This document shows positions 26,333 to 34,822 of a DNA stretch of 39,790 nt, one piece after another (the stretch's first letter is position 1; each line of letters opens with the position of its first letter). Location of the stretch: positions 20,670 to 60,459 of the forward strand of contig NZ_CSTD01000008.1 of assembly GCF_001053185.1 (NCBI RefSeq). The letters run 5' to 3'. This DNA is from Mycobacterium bohemicum DSM 44277 (GTDB lineage Bacteria > Actinomycetota > Actinomycetes > Mycobacteriales > Mycobacteriaceae). The notes beneath the pieces were generated by a model. That model was not told the origin of the DNA. It ran no database searches and saw only the letters and a program-made list of their open reading frames with translations. The translations under genes and the position numbers were made by a program.

Positions 26333-26378
26333 GAGCCGTAAGTCTAGTGGCTCCGTTCGGCGAGCTAGGCTGCCGTCC

Positions 26379-26646
26379 ATGCGCACAGGCAGCGTCGTCA
26401 CCGCGCGCCAGCTGGTCACCGCCACCGGCATCCGCGAGGTCGTGGTGTTCCACTCGACCGACGAGGAGTTGCGTCGCTAGGTCGGCGCGCTGCCGTTCGC
26501 GGTGGTCGGCGACCCGGACAAGGCACTCTACGGCGAGTTCGGCGTCGGATCTTCCGCGCGTTCGCTGCTGCACCCCCGGCCGCCACGCCAACGACCAATG
26601 GTCGGTGGAAGAGCTGCTGGCGCTCGCCTACAGCGAAAACGCCTGA
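26379..26646 (+). pseudogene. Decayed AhpC/TSA-type redoxin gene
   Basis: From ATG 26379 the sequence reads TARQLVTATGIREVVVFHSTDEELRR, then an in-frame TAG at 26478-26480. It continues in the same frame as VGALPFAVVGDPDKALYGEFGVGSSARSLLHP, then resumes in another frame as GRHANDQWSVEELLALAYSENA up to TGA 26644-26646. Together these are the end pieces of the thioredoxin-like AhpC/TSA 'peroxiredoxin-like' family. The middle part and the frame have been lost, so the gene carries a nonsense codon, an internal deletion and a frameshift. Its last 19 bases overlap the 3' end of the convergent HxlR gene. Family assignment rests on motif recall. Confidence 0.75.
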
Positions 26647-27269
26647 CGCACCGCGGCAACGCTCTGGGGGTCGCCCTGGAAGGTCACCCGTCGCAGCGCC
26701 GCCTTGCGCTTGGCGTCGCTTGACCCCAGGCGCGCGGTCACCAGGTCCGCGGCGCGGGCGGTGATCGTCACCGCCGGTTCCCCGCGAGCGGCGGCGAGGC
26801 GGCCCTGAGTCACGGTGAATTCGAAACGACGGCCGTCGATCTCGGCGCGGCACGTGGCCTCCAGGCCGGCCGCGTTGGCCGAGCTGAAGCCGAGCAGGAT
26901 GCCGGCCAGAAACGCGTTCAGGGGCGTGGCGGGGCCGTCGTCGATGGGGTCGAGGTGGTCCAGCCCGAACCACGCGACGCTCTGCAGGATCGGCAGCACC
27001 CGCCGCCAGCCCGCGTCGCTGAGGGTGTACACCGTGCGACCGATCGGTGCCGGCAGGTCGGCGCGCTCGACGAGCCCGGCATCCTGCAGCTCCTTCAGCC
27101 GCTCGGCGAGCAGATTCGTTGCGATGCCGGGCAATTCGTCGCGCAGGTCCCCATAGCGGCGGGCTCCGCCCACCAGCTCACGCAGGATCAGCAGCGTCCA
27201 CCGCTCGCCGAGGACGTCGAGGCCGCGCGCGATCGGGCAGTTCTGGTTGTAATTCCTGCGGGACGCCAC
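26628..27269 (-). CDS. HxlR-family winged-helix transcriptional regulator with SCP2-like C-terminus
   Basis: The 213-residue protein has the HxlR DNA-binding domain in the first 95 residues. The first conserved Cys is at residue 11, followed by CPIARGLDVLGERWTLLILREL, RRYGDLRDELPGIATNLLAERLKEL, and a wing VERADLPAPIGRTVYTLSDAGWR. A C-terminal domain of about 110 residues resembles a sterol-carrier-like or ligand-binding fold (FEFTVTQGRLAAARGEPAVTITA). HxlR proteins often sense aldehydes, quinones or disulfide stress through that Cys. It is divergent from the MFS operon and is the likely regulator. GTG 27269 coincides with the predicted +1 of the promoter at 27276-27304, so the message may be leaderless. 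Confidence 0.9.
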   Translation of the reverse strand: MASRRNYNQNCPIARGLDVLGERWTLLILRELVGGARRYGDLRDELPGIATNLLAERLKELQDAGLVERADLPAPIGRTVYTLSDAGWRRVLPILQSVAWFGLDHLDPIDDGPATPLNAFLAGILLGFSSANAAGLEATCRAEIDGRRFEFTVTQGRLAAARGEPAVTITARAADLVTARLGSSDAKRKAALRRVTFQGDPQSVAAVRQAFSL

Positions 27270-27275
27270 AATGGC

Positions 27276-27304
27276 ACTCTAGCTGCGGATAACATGTTTT
27301 TCAA
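27276..27304 (-). promoter_or_regulatory. Candidate SigA-type promoter for the HxlR gene (leaderless)
   Basis: On the minus strand TTGAAA (27304-27299) is followed by 17 bases and TAGAGT (27281-27276, fits TANNNT). The expected start point is at or next to GTG 27269. The intergenic stretch 27270-27348 is strikingly AT-rich for this window and contains the 8-base palindrome AACATGTT (27291-27298) inside the spacer, a possible regulator site. Confidence 0.5.
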
Positions 27305-27348
27305 CTTCTCACTTGATTTATTTGTCTATTAGATTTAGCGTCTTGTCC

Positions 27349-28893
27349 ATGCCCGCCGAACCGGTATTCCGGAACCGCCCGATCGCCGCCCTCGCCGCCA
27401 TCTGCCTCGGCGTCTTCGTCATCAGCGTCGACGCCACCATCGTCAACGTCGCGCTACCCACCCTGTCGCGCCAACTCGGCGCCGACACCGCCCAGCTGCA
27501 ATGGATCGTCGACGCCTACACGCTGGTCATGTCCGGACTGCTGCTGTCGGCCGGCAGCCTGTCCGACCGCTTCGGCAGGCGGGGTTCGCTGAGCCTGGGC
27601 CTGGCCCTGTTCGCCGTCACCTCCGGCGTTGCCGCACAGGTGGATTCGGCCGGCGCGCTGATCGCCGCGCGCGCCGCGATGGGCGTGGGCGCGGCGGTGA
27701 TCTTTCCGACCACGCTGGGACTGATCACCAACATCTTCACCGACCCGGCGCCGCGCGCCAAGGCGATCGGGCTGTGGACGGCGATGGTGGGCGTCGGCGT
27801 GGCCGTCGGGCCGATCAGCGGCGGCTGGCTGCTCGAACACTTCTGGTGGGGTTCGATATTCATGGTGAACATTCCCATCGCCGCGTTGGCCATCGCCGGC
27901 GGTGTCCTGTTCGTGCCGACCTCGCGCGACCCGGCCGCGCCGCGCGTCGACGTCCCCGGCCTGATCCTGTCCGCGGCCGGAATCACGACGCTGGTCTACA
28001 CGGTCATCGAGGCGCCCACGTGGGGATGGACCAACGGCCGCACGGCGGCCGGATTCGCCGCCTTTGCGCTGTGGGAACGGCGCAGCGACCATCCGATGCT
28101 GGACGTCTCGGTGTTCGCCAACCGCCGGTTCTCCGGCGGCAGCCTGGCGGTGACCGCCGGCTTCCTCACGCTGTTCGGCTTCATCTTCGTCATCACCCAG
28201 TACTTCCAATTCATCAAGGACTACACGGCTTTTCAGGCCGGCGTGCGGCTGCTGCCGGTCGCCGGCTCCATCGCGCTGGCCAGCATCCTCGGGCCCCGAC
28301 TGGTGGCGCGAGTCGGCACCACCGCCGTGGTGGCCGGCGGCCTGGTCGTGTTCGCCGCCGGCCTGGCGTGGGCGTCGACGGCCGATGCCGCCACGCCCTA
28401 TACCCAGATCGCCCTGCAGATGCTGCTGCTCGGCGGCGGCCTCGGCCTGACGGTTTCGCCGGCCACCGAGGCGATCATGGGGTCGCTGTCCGTGGACAAG
28501 GCCGGCGTCGGCTCGGCCGTCAACGACACCACCCGCGAACTCGGCGGCACGCTCGGCGTCGCCATCGCCGGCAGCATCTTCGCCTCGGTGTACTCGGGGC
28601 ATCTCGGCGCCGCAGCCCTGCCGGGTCTGCCCGCCGAGGCGATGCGCCGCTCGATGGCGTTGGCGCACGCGGTTATTCAGCGGCTTCCCGAGCAACAAGC
28701 CGGCTACGTCCGCGCAGCGGTCAACCACGCCTTCCTGGACGGGCTGCGGGTCAGCTCGCTGGTGTGCGCGGGCATCGCCCTGGGCGCGGCGATCGTGGTC
28801 GGCTGGCTGCTACCCGCCGGCGAGCGGGCTCCTGCTCGGCAACCGGCCCCTTCTTGGGAGCCGGCACCTCAACTGGAAAGGGAAATCCGATGA
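27349..28893 (+). CDS. MFS drug/small-molecule exporter (DHA2, 14-helix type)
   Basis: The 514-residue membrane protein shows the DHA2/EmrB-QacA pattern: about 14 hydrophobic segments, the TM1 motif VISVDATIVNVALPTL, motif A GSLSDRFGRRGSL between TM2 and TM3, and the antiporter motif C-like GVAVGPISGGWLLEHF in TM5. Such proton-driven exporters remove toxic compounds or finished metabolites. I chose ATG 27349 (MPAEPVF); 12 further codons upstream lie in the AT-rich intergenic region. Its stop overlaps the start of the NmrA-like gene (ATGA 28890-28893), so the exporter is the first gene of a coupled four-gene operon and is divergent from the HxlR regulator. Confidence 0.92.
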   Translation: MPAEPVFRNRPIAALAAICLGVFVISVDATIVNVALPTLSRQLGADTAQLQWIVDAYTLVMSGLLLSAGSLSDRFGRRGSLSLGLALFAVTSGVAAQVDSAGALIAARAAMGVGAAVIFPTTLGLITNIFTDPAPRAKAIGLWTAMVGVGVAVGPISGGWLLEHFWWGSIFMVNIPIAALAIAGGVLFVPTSRDPAAPRVDVPGLILSAAGITTLVYTVIEAPTWGWTNGRTAAGFAAFALWERRSDHPMLDVSVFANRRFSGGSLAVTAGFLTLFGFIFVITQYFQFIKDYTAFQAGVRLLPVAGSIALASILGPRLVARVGTTAVVAGGLVVFAAGLAWASTADAATPYTQIALQMLLLGGGLGLTVSPATEAIMGSLSVDKAGVGSAVNDTTRELGGTLGVAIAGSIFASVYSGHLGAAALPGLPAEAMRRSMALAHAVIQRLPEQQAGYVRAAVNHAFLDGLRVSSLVCAGIALGAAIVVGWLLPAGERAPARQPAPSWEPAPQLEREIR

Positions 28894-29978
28894 ATCCTCG
28901 AGTACTGGTAACCGGGGCCACGGGCAAGATCGGCGGCGCGGTCGCGGCCCAGCTCCTGCACAAAGGGGTCACGACGCGGGCCATGGTGCATCGTGACGAC
29001 GCGCGCGGCGCCCGGCTTCGCGAGCTGGGCGCCGAGGTCGTCGTCGCCGACATGTTCGACATCAACCAGGTTTCGGCCGCGATGGACGGCGTCGACCGGC
29101 TCTACTTCAACCCGCCTTACCATCCCCATGCGCTCGACAGCGCGGTCGCCTTCGCCGTGGCCGCGCGCCGCACCGGCGTGGAAGCCGTGGTGGCACTGGG
29201 GCAATGGTTCTCCAGTCCCGAGCACCCCTCGCTGATGACGCGGCACGCCTGGCTGACCGACAAGCTGTTCGAGCTGCTGCCCGACACCGCGCACGTGGCC
29301 GTCGACCCGGGTTACTTCGCCGACAACTACCTGCAGCTGGTGCCGATGGCCGCCCAGCTCGGTGTCTTGCCGACGCCGACCGGGGGCGGCCGCAACGCGC
29401 CGCCCTCCAACGAGGACATCGCCCGGGTGGCCGTGGGCGCCCTGCTCGACCCCCACCGTCACGACGGCCGGGCCTACCGCCCGACGGGACCGACGCTGCT
29501 GTCCGGGCCGGAGATCGCCGACGCCCTCGGCGAAGCGTTGGGCCGCCGGGTACGCCACATCGACATCCCGCCATGGATGTTCATGCGCGCCGTGCGGGTC
29601 AACGCGAAACGCCTTGGCGCCGATGTGTTTTTCCAGTCCAGTCCGCGCCACTACCTGCCGGAATACGCGCTGGGGACCTGGGAGGTCGCCGGCCCGACCA
29701 CGCACGTGCGCGACGTGGCGGGGGTCGAGCCGGAGGACTTCGTGACGATCGCGCGCCGCTACGTCAGCGTTCCGCAAGCCCGGCGCACCGCCGCCAATTT
29801 CGTTCGGGCGTCATGGGATTTCCTGTTGACCGGACTCGTTCCGATGCACCGGTTGGACAAGTTCGACCGGTCCCAACAGCACCCGCAGCCGGCGCACCCC
29901 CGGCTTTCGGGCCAATCCGCGGTGTGGCGACGTGAGCACACCGCATCCAGGCAACCAGAAGGGATCGAATCGCGATGA
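28890..29978 (+). CDS. NmrA-like NAD(P)-binding reductase/epimerase family protein
   Basis: The 362-residue protein starts with a Rossmann nucleotide motif VTGATGKIGGAVAAQLL (GATGKIGG at 9-16) followed by RAMVHRDDARGARLRELGAEVVVADMFD, typical of NmrA/HSCARG and atypical extended SDRs. Mid-protein features include DPGYFADNYLQLVPMAAQLGVLPTPTGGGRNAP and NEDIARVAVGALLDP. The C-terminal ~80 residues beyond the domain are unusual (Trp, Arg and Gln rich, RSQQHPQPAHP). No strict YxxxK is evident, so it could be a redox sensor or an oxidoreductase. It is coupled by ATGA overlaps to the upstream exporter and the downstream methyltransferase. Confidence 0.85.
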   Translation: MNPRVLVTGATGKIGGAVAAQLLHKGVTTRAMVHRDDARGARLRELGAEVVVADMFDINQVSAAMDGVDRLYFNPPYHPHALDSAVAFAVAARRTGVEAVVALGQWFSSPEHPSLMTRHAWLTDKLFELLPDTAHVAVDPGYFADNYLQLVPMAAQLGVLPTPTGGGRNAPPSNEDIARVAVGALLDPHRHDGRAYRPTGPTLLSGPEIADALGEALGRRVRHIDIPPWMFMRAVRVNAKRLGADVFFQSSPRHYLPEYALGTWEVAGPTTHVRDVAGVEPEDFVTIARRYVSVPQARRTAANFVRASWDFLLTGLVPMHRLDKFDRSQQHPQPAHPRLSGQSAVWRREHTASRQPEGIESR

Positions 29979-30817
29979 CGACGACGCCATCGCCGGCGAC
30001 CGCCGGCAGCACATATGCCCTCGGCCACACCGACGTCGAGGTGCAGCGCCTGCTCCTGCAGGGGCGGCTCTATGACCACTACACCGAGCACGCGTTGCGG
30101 CTGGCCGGGTTGCGGCCGGGCATGCGGGTGCTCGACATCGGCTGCGGGCCCGGCGACGTCTCGTTCCTCGCCGCCGGGCTGGTGGGTCCCACCGGCCGCG
30201 TGCTGGGCGTGGACGCAGCACCGGAAATGGTGGAGCTGGCCCGGGCCCGGGCGGCCGAGAAGGGCTTGACCCAAACGCATTTCGTGCACGGCGTCATCGA
30301 CGCGATCGACGTGGACGAGCCCGTGGACGCGGTGATCGGCCGGTTGATCCTGATGCACCTGCCCGACCCGGCCGCCACGCTGCGCCGCCTGCGCACCCTG
30401 GTGCGCCCGGGCGGCGTGATCTGCTTCTCGGAGAACGACATGAGCGGGGCGCGCAGCACCCCGGCGATGCCGCGGTTCGACCGCGTGACCACCGGGATCA
30501 TGCGCTCCTTCGAGGCCATGGGGCTCAGCGCGCGGTTCGGCACCACGCTGCACCGGGTCTTCGCCGACGCCGGCCTGGGCGCCCCGCAGCTGAGCCTCGG
30601 AACGCCCACCGGCACCGCCGACGACACGGACCTGCTCGCCTACGCCGCGGAAGTCTGGCGGTTGATACTGCCGATCGCACAACGCCTGGGCCTGGTCACC
30701 GACGACCTGGCCGACATCGACGATTTCGTGCCGCGCTTCCGCGAGGAAGCGCTTGCCGCCGGCGCCCTCATCACGATGCCGTCCCTGATCACCGCATGGA
30801 CAAGGGTGCACCCATGA
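29975..30817 (+). CDS. SAM-dependent methyltransferase 1 (class I)
   Basis: The 280-residue protein has the class I fold: motif I VLDIGCGPGD at 52-61, the acidic strand-2 end GVDAAPEMVELARARA, a strand-4 region DAVIGRLILMHLPDPAATLRRLRTLVRPGGVI and post motif. It is closest in style to UbiE/Methyltransf_11/31 small-molecule methyltransferases. The C-terminal part (about 150-280) is a lid that usually selects substrate. It overlaps both neighbours by four bases (ATGA 29975 and 30814). The substrate is unknown. Confidence 0.9.
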   Translation: MTTTPSPATAGSTYALGHTDVEVQRLLLQGRLYDHYTEHALRLAGLRPGMRVLDIGCGPGDVSFLAAGLVGPTGRVLGVDAAPEMVELARARAAEKGLTQTHFVHGVIDAIDVDEPVDAVIGRLILMHLPDPAATLRRLRTLVRPGGVICFSENDMSGARSTPAMPRFDRVTTGIMRSFEAMGLSARFGTTLHRVFADAGLGAPQLSLGTPTGTADDTDLLAYAAEVWRLILPIAQRLGLVTDDLADIDDFVPRFREEALAAGALITMPSLITAWTRVHP

Positions 30818-31626
30818 GCCACACGATCCAGGACCAGTACTCGACCGGCCTGTCGCGCAACAACATCGAGCGGGCACTGCGCTCCGCGGGCAAGGACCTC
30901 GACCGCCTGGTTCCCGCCGACCTGGGGCTGCTGGAGGACTTCCACACCATGGGCCGCTTCGCCACCGCCCAGCTGGTCGAGCTCGCGCAGATCACCGGCG
31001 ACAGCCTCGTGCTCGACGCCGGCAGCGGGGTCGGAGGCACCGCCCGCTACGTCGCCGACCGCTACCGCGGCGCGGTGACCGCCGTGGACCTCACCGAGGA
31101 GTACTGCGAGACCAACCGCTGGCTCAACCGGCTCGTCGGCCTCGACGGGCGGATATCCGTGCGCAGCGCGGACGTCACCGAGCTGCCCTTCCCGGACGCC
31201 ACCTTCGACGTCGTCATCAGCCAGCACGTCCAGATGAACATCGCGGACAAGGCGCGCCTGTACTCCGAAGCGCGCCGAGTGCTCGAGGACGGCGGGCGAC
31301 TTGCGCTGTGGGACATCACGCTTGGCGACGGCGGACCGCTCGGCTATCCCCTGCCCTGGGCCGACGGGCCGGCCGGCAGCCACCTCGTCACCCCCGACGG
31401 GTTGCGGGCCGCCGTCGAGTCCGCCGGGTTCGCGGTCGAACACTGGAACGATCTCACCGACCAGGCGATCGCTGTGATGCAGGCCCTGCTGGCCCAGCCC
31501 GCCACCCCGCTGGGCCTGCACGCCTTCGTCCCGGACTTCGAGCGCAAGGTGGACAACCTCACCCGCGCGCTGGGCGACGGGCGCCTTCGGACCATCCAGG
31601 GCGTGGCGCGCGCGATCAACCGGTGA
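30814..31626 (+). CDS. SAM-dependent methyltransferase 2 (class I, rebeccamycin/sarcosine-MT-like)
   Basis: The 270-residue protein has motif I VLDAGSGVGG at 66-75, AVDLTEEYCETNRWLNRLVGLDGRI, DVTELPFPDATFDVVISQHVQMNIADK, and RVLEDGGRLALWDI. This is the arrangement of the glycine/sarcosine and sugar O-methyltransferase group (Methyltransf_11). I chose ATG 30814 because it overlaps the previous stop (ATGA); ATG 30796 would add six codons. It is the last gene of the coupled operon, with 79 bases before the phosphoglucomutase gene. It is clearly different from methyltransferase 1, so two distinct methylations are likely. Confidence 0.9.
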   Translation: MSHTIQDQYSTGLSRNNIERALRSAGKDLDRLVPADLGLLEDFHTMGRFATAQLVELAQITGDSLVLDAGSGVGGTARYVADRYRGAVTAVDLTEEYCETNRWLNRLVGLDGRISVRSADVTELPFPDATFDVVISQHVQMNIADKARLYSEARRVLEDGGRLALWDITLGDGGPLGYPLPWADGPAGSHLVTPDGLRAAVESAGFAVEHWNDLTDQAIAVMQALLAQPATPLGLHAFVPDFERKVDNLTRALGDGRLRTIQGVARAINR

Positions 31627-31705
31627 TCGTTGGCGTCAGGCATCCCGGCGTGGTGGAGTGGGTATCGGTGGAGTAACCCCCGATACCCGGAAGCGAGGTC
31701 CCCAG

Positions 31706-32455
31706 GTGAGCTCAGGGCTGGGTCTGCCAGAGAACGTGCGTGCCTGTCTGTTCGACCTCGACGGCGTGCTCACCGATACCGCGAGCGTGCACACCAAGGC
31801 GTGGAAGGCCATGTTCGACGCCTACCTGTCCGATCGTGCCGAGCGCACCGGGGAGAAGTTCGTCCCCTTCGACGCCGGCGCGGACTACCAGGAATACGTC
31901 GACGGCAAGAAGCGCGAGGACGGGGTGCGGTCGTTCCTGAGCAGCCGCGGCATCGACCTGCCCGACGGGAACCCCGACGACCCGGGTGACGCGGAGACGA
32001 TCTACGGCCTGGGCAACCGCAAGAACGACATGTTCCAGAAGGTCCTGCGCGACGACGGCGTCAAGGTGTTCGAGGGCTCGCGGCGCTACCTGGAGGCGGT
32101 GTCGGAGGCGGGCCTCGGCATCGCCGTGGTGTCCTCGAGCGCCAACACCCGCGACGTCCTGGAAATCACCGGCCTGGACCGCTACATCCAGCAGCGCGTG
32201 GACGGCGTCACGCTGCGCGACGAACACATCGCCGGCAAGCCGGCCCCCGACTCCTACCTGCGGGGGGCTCAGTTGCTCGGCGTCGGCGCCGACGCGGCGG
32301 CGGTATTCGAGGACGCGCTGTCGGGGGTGCAGGCCGGCCGTGCCGGAAACTTCGGCTTCGTGGTGGGCGTCGACCGGGTGGGCCAGGCCGACGAACTCCG
32401 GAAAAACGGCGCCGACGTGGTGGTCACGGACCTCGCCGAGCTGCTGCGGCCATGA
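31706..32455 (+). CDS. Beta-phosphoglucomutase-like HAD hydrolase (Rv3400-like)
   Basis: The 249-residue protein is a HAD-superfamily phosphomutase/phosphatase: nucleophile motif FDLDGVLTDTASVHTKAW (about 15-32), VVSSSANTRDVL (motif II), AGKPAPDSYL (motif III) and VFEDALSGVQAGRAGNF (motif IV). It matches Rv3400. The neighbour is a GH65 phosphorylase-like gene, and the two stop/start overlap (ATGA 32452-32455), so together they may release and isomerise beta-glucose-1-phosphate from an alpha-glucoside. I chose GTG 31706 because GAGG lies seven bases upstream. However, the preceding sequence reads WSNPRYPEARS in another frame, similar to the Rv3400 N-terminus, so a frame change before the start is possible. 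Confidence 0.9.
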   Translation: MSSGLGLPENVRACLFDLDGVLTDTASVHTKAWKAMFDAYLSDRAERTGEKFVPFDAGADYQEYVDGKKREDGVRSFLSSRGIDLPDGNPDDPGDAETIYGLGNRKNDMFQKVLRDDGVKVFEGSRRYLEAVSEAGLGIAVVSSSANTRDVLEITGLDRYIQQRVDGVTLRDEHIAGKPAPDSYLRGAQLLGVGADAAAVFEDALSGVQAGRAGNFGFVVGVDRVGQADELRKNGADVVVTDLAELLRP

Positions 32456-34818
32456 TCGACGACGAAGCCTTCCCCGTCGAACCCTGGCACTTCCGCGAAA
32501 CCGAGCTCGACCTCAACCTGCTCGCCCAGACCGAGTCGCTGTTCGCCCTGTCCAACGGCCACATCGGGCTGCGCGGCAACCTCGACGAGGGCGAGCCGTA
32601 CGGCCTGCCCGGCACCTACCTGAACTCCTTCTACGAGATCCGTCCGCTGCCGTACGCCGAGGCCGGCTACGGCTACCCCGAAGCCGGGCAGACCATCGTC
32701 GACGTCACCAACGGCAAGATCATCCGGCTGCTGGTCGAGGACGAGCCGTTCGACGTCCGCTACGGCGAACTGCTGTCCCACGAGCGCGTGCTCGACATGC
32801 GGGCGGGGACGCTGACCCGCGACGCGCTCTGGAGCTCACCATCGGGCAAGAAGGTCCGGGTGGTGTCCACCCGGCTGGTGTCGCTCGCCCAGCGCGGCGT
32901 CGCCGCCATCGAGTACGTCGTGGAAGCGGTCGAGGAGTTCGTGCGCGTGACCGTGCAGTCCGAACTCGTCACCAACGAGGACCAGCCGCACACCTCCGGT
33001 GACCCGCGGGTGTCGGCCATCCTGGAGAACCCGCTGGAGGCCGTCGATCACGAAAACACCGAGACGGGCGCGCTTCTCATGCACCGGACCCGCAGCAGCG
33101 CCCTGATGATGGCCGCCGCGATGGACCACGAGATCGACGTGCCCGGGCGCGTCGAGTGCAGCACCGATGCCCGCCCGGACCTGGCCCGCACGACGGTGAT
33201 CTGCGGGCTGCGCGCGGGCCAGCGGTTGCGCATCGTCAAGTACCTGGCGTACGGCTGGTCGAGCATGCGTTCGCGCCCGGCCCTGCGCGACCAGGCCGCC
33301 GCCGCCATCCACAGCGCCCGCTACAGCGGCTGGCAGGGGCTGCTCGACAACCAGCGCAAATACCTCGACGAGTTCTGGGACAGCGCCGACGTCGAGGTCG
33401 ACGGCGACCCCGAGTCCCAGCAGGCGGTGCGGTTCGGCCTGTTCCACCTGCTGCAGGCCAGCGCGCGCGCCGAACGGCGCGCGATCTCGGCCAAGGGGCT
33501 CACCGGGACCGGCTACGACGGCCACGCCTTCTGGGACACCGAGGGTTACGTGCTGCCGGTGCTCACCTACACCGCGCCGCACGCCGTCGCCGACGCGCTG
33601 CGCTGGCGCGCGTCGACCCTGGATCTGGCCAAGGAACGCGCGAGCGAACTCGGCCTGGCCGGCGCCGCGTTCCCCTGGCGCACCATCCGCGGGCAGGAGT
33701 GCTCGGCCTACTGGCCGGCGGGCACCGCGGCCTGGCACATCAACGCCGACATCGCCATGGCCCTGGAGCGCTACCGCATCGTCACCGGCGACGACGCGCT
33801 GGAGCGCGATTGCGGGCTGACCGTGCTGGTGGAGACGGCCCGGCTGTGGATGTCGATCGGGCACCACGACCGGCACGGCGTCTGGCACCTCGACGGCGTC
33901 ACCGGACCCGACGAGTACACGGCCGTCGTCCGCGACAACGTGTTCACGAACCTGATGGCCGCGCACAACCTGCGGGTGGCCGCCGACGCCTGCGTTCGCC
34001 AGCCCGAGCAGGCCCAGGAGCTGGGTGTCACCAACGAGGAGGCCGCCGCCTGGCGCGACGCGGCCGACGCCGCCAACATCCCGTATGACGCCGGCCTGGG
34101 CGTCCACCAGCAGTGCGAGGGCTTCACCACGCTGGCCGAGTGGGACTTCAAGGAGAACCACTCCTACCCGTTACTCCTGCACGACCCCTACGTGCGGCTC
34201 TATCCGGCCCAGGTGATCAAGCAGGCCGACCTGGTGCTGGCGATGCACTGGCGCAGCAACGCCTTCACCGCCGAGGAGAAGGCACGCAACGTCGACTACT
34301 ACGAGCGCCGCATGGTGCGCGACTCGTCGCTGTCGGCCTGCACGCAGGCGGTCCTGTGCGCCGAGGTCGGGCATTTGGAGCTGGCCCACGACTACGCCTA
34401 CGAGGCCGCGCTGATCGACCTGCGCGACCTGCACCACAACACCCGCGACGGGCTGCACATGGCCTCGCTCGCCGGGGCGTGGACGGCGCTGGTGGCCGGC
34501 TTCGGCGGGCTGCGCGACGACGAGGGCATCCTGTCGCTGGATCCCCAACTGCCCGATGGCATTTCGCGGCTGCGATTTCGCTTGCGGTGGAGAGACTTTC
34601 GGGTCACCGTGGACGTCAACCACTCGGACGTCTGCTACACGCTGCGCGACGGTCCCGGCGGCGAACTGAGCATCCGGCACGCCGGCGAGGAGCTCACGCT
34701 GAGCACCGAGTCGCCCACCACGGTGGCCGTGCGCACCCGCAAGCCGCTGCTGCCGCCGCCGGAGCAGCCGCCGGGCCGCGAGCCGGTGCACCGCCGGGCC
34801 CTGGCCCGCCGCCGGTAA
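32452..34818 (+). CDS. GH65 family glycoside phosphorylase/hydrolase (Rv3401-like)
   Basis: The 788-residue protein has the three GH65 parts: an N-terminal beta-sandwich (about 1-270; FALSNGHIGLRGNLDEGEP), an (alpha/alpha)6 barrel with GHAFWDTE, the GVTGPDEY motif carrying the general acid (E488) and VIKQADLVL for phosphate/substrate handling, and a C-terminal beta-domain. The typical GPDEYH reads GPDEYT here, otherwise the motif is normal. The family phosphorolyses or hydrolyses maltose, trehalose, kojibiose or similar alpha-glucosides; the exact substrate is not predictable. Overlap with the phosphomutase gene argues for a phosphorylase. Its stop is four bases from the convergent tetR pseudogene. 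Confidence 0.93.
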   Translation: MIDDEAFPVEPWHFRETELDLNLLAQTESLFALSNGHIGLRGNLDEGEPYGLPGTYLNSFYEIRPLPYAEAGYGYPEAGQTIVDVTNGKIIRLLVEDEPFDVRYGELLSHERVLDMRAGTLTRDALWSSPSGKKVRVVSTRLVSLAQRGVAAIEYVVEAVEEFVRVTVQSELVTNEDQPHTSGDPRVSAILENPLEAVDHENTETGALLMHRTRSSALMMAAAMDHEIDVPGRVECSTDARPDLARTTVICGLRAGQRLRIVKYLAYGWSSMRSRPALRDQAAAAIHSARYSGWQGLLDNQRKYLDEFWDSADVEVDGDPESQQAVRFGLFHLLQASARAERRAISAKGLTGTGYDGHAFWDTEGYVLPVLTYTAPHAVADALRWRASTLDLAKERASELGLAGAAFPWRTIRGQECSAYWPAGTAAWHINADIAMALERYRIVTGDDALERDCGLTVLVETARLWMSIGHHDRHGVWHLDGVTGPDEYTAVVRDNVFTNLMAAHNLRVAADACVRQPEQAQELGVTNEEAAAWRDAADAANIPYDAGLGVHQQCEGFTTLAEWDFKENHSYPLLLHDPYVRLYPAQVIKQADLVLAMHWRSNAFTAEEKARNVDYYERRMVRDSSLSACTQAVLCAEVGHLELAHDYAYEAALIDLRDLHHNTRDGLHMASLAGAWTALVAGFGGLRDDEGILSLDPQLPDGISRLRFRLRWRDFRVTVDVNHSDVCYTLRDGPGGELSIRHAGEELTLSTESPTTVAVRTRKPLLPPPEQPPGREPVHRRALARRR

Positions 34819-34822
34819 TCGT

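Noticed and set aside
27305..27345. Promoter for the MFS operon in the AT-rich spacer
   Set aside because: A TTGATT element is present, but no -10 element at a normal distance could be placed with confidence.
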